Assembly: GCF_021730395.1 (NCBI RefSeq)
Contig: NC_069361.1
Span: 70,379,001 to 70,443,000 of the forward strand
DNA from: Mercenaria mercenaria
Taxonomy: Eukaryota > Mollusca > Bivalvia > Venerida > Veneridae
Direction of reading: 5' to 3'
DNA: 64,000 nucleotides
The position numbers and the translations under genes were made by a program. How positions within the stretch are numbered: the first letter of the stretch is position 1; each line of letters opens with the position of its first letter. A model generated the notes under the pieces. The model was not told the DNA's origin. It did not search any database and saw only the letters and a list, made by a program, of their open reading frames with translations. This document shows positions 63,722 through 64,000 of this stretch, one piece after another.

Positions 63722-64000
63722 TTGTAGTGAATTTGAATGAGTTCACAAATAAAAGGCAGTAAGTTTGACAGAGTTTTTAAATAAGAGTAAGTGAGTTTAA
63801 CTGAGTTTACAAATGAGAGGAAGTGAGTTTAAATGAGTTCACAAATGAAAGGTAGTGAGTTTGACTGAGTTAACAAATGAAAGGTAGTGAGTTTGACTGA
63901 GTTTACAAATGAGAGGTAGTGAGTTTGACTGAGAGTTCATGAATGAGAGGTAGTGAGTTTGACTGAGTTCATGAATGAGAGGTAGTGAGTTTGACTGATT
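63722..64000 (+). repeat. ~32-bp minisatellite reaching the window edge
   Basis: About nine units contain AGTGAGTTTGACTGAGTT and AATGAGAGGT with substitutions and small indels; the last units are the most alike. It is cut by the window end. Confidence 0.8.

Overview
The window is animal nuclear DNA with intron-rich genes, and the repeat landscape points to a bivalve mollusc. It has palindromic MITEs, tRNA-Arg-headed SINEs, and tandem-repeat elements with hairpin ends beginning TTTTTAGCTCACC, ATGCCCCC or ATGTCTCCC. A venerid clam such as Mercenaria is my guess from memory of similar repeats; I have not checked it.

Four host genes were assembled from exons by protein similarity, splice signals and reading-phase continuity. 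PPP1R37 (PP1 regulatory subunit 37, minus strand) has its first two coding exons here and runs off the left edge. VRK1 (nuclear vaccinia-related kinase, plus strand, 10832-36733) is complete in 12 coding exons, 535 aa. BCS1L (mitochondrial complex III AAA chaperone, minus strand, 42803-46484 plus a probable 5' UTR exon near 51074) is complete in four coding exons, 420 aa. LRRC9 (plus strand, from 56031) has six exons encoding 278 aa and runs off the right edge. PPP1R37/VRK1 and BCS1L/LRRC9 are head-to-head pairs; VRK1 and BCS1L are tail-to-tail. The genes do not form an operon or a shared pathway.

Most of the rest is mobile DNA. VRK1 intron 1 holds a nearly full 3' part of a CR1/L2-type LINE. 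There are at least fifteen copies or fragments of hairpin-ended tandem-repeat elements that I interpret as non-autonomous Helentron-type transposons. Other elements are a large palindromic MITE with 4-bp AT-rich target duplications, a TTAA-flanked (piggyBac-like) MITE, TA-flanked MITEs, two hAT-like MITEs and two SINE families with clear target duplications. The stretch 3460-6600 is rich in homopolymers and looks like poor assembly consensus.

The most unusual structure is a 33-bp tandem array at 57795-58252. It repeats the LRRC9 exon 3/intron 3 boundary about 14 times, so an intact splice donor is present in every unit and the reading frame is kept. Second is the dense array of consensus Rev-erb/ROR-type (E75/HR3) DR2 sites carried by three of the tandem-repeat elements inside VRK1. 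I see no microbial genes, CRISPR arrays or viral elements.
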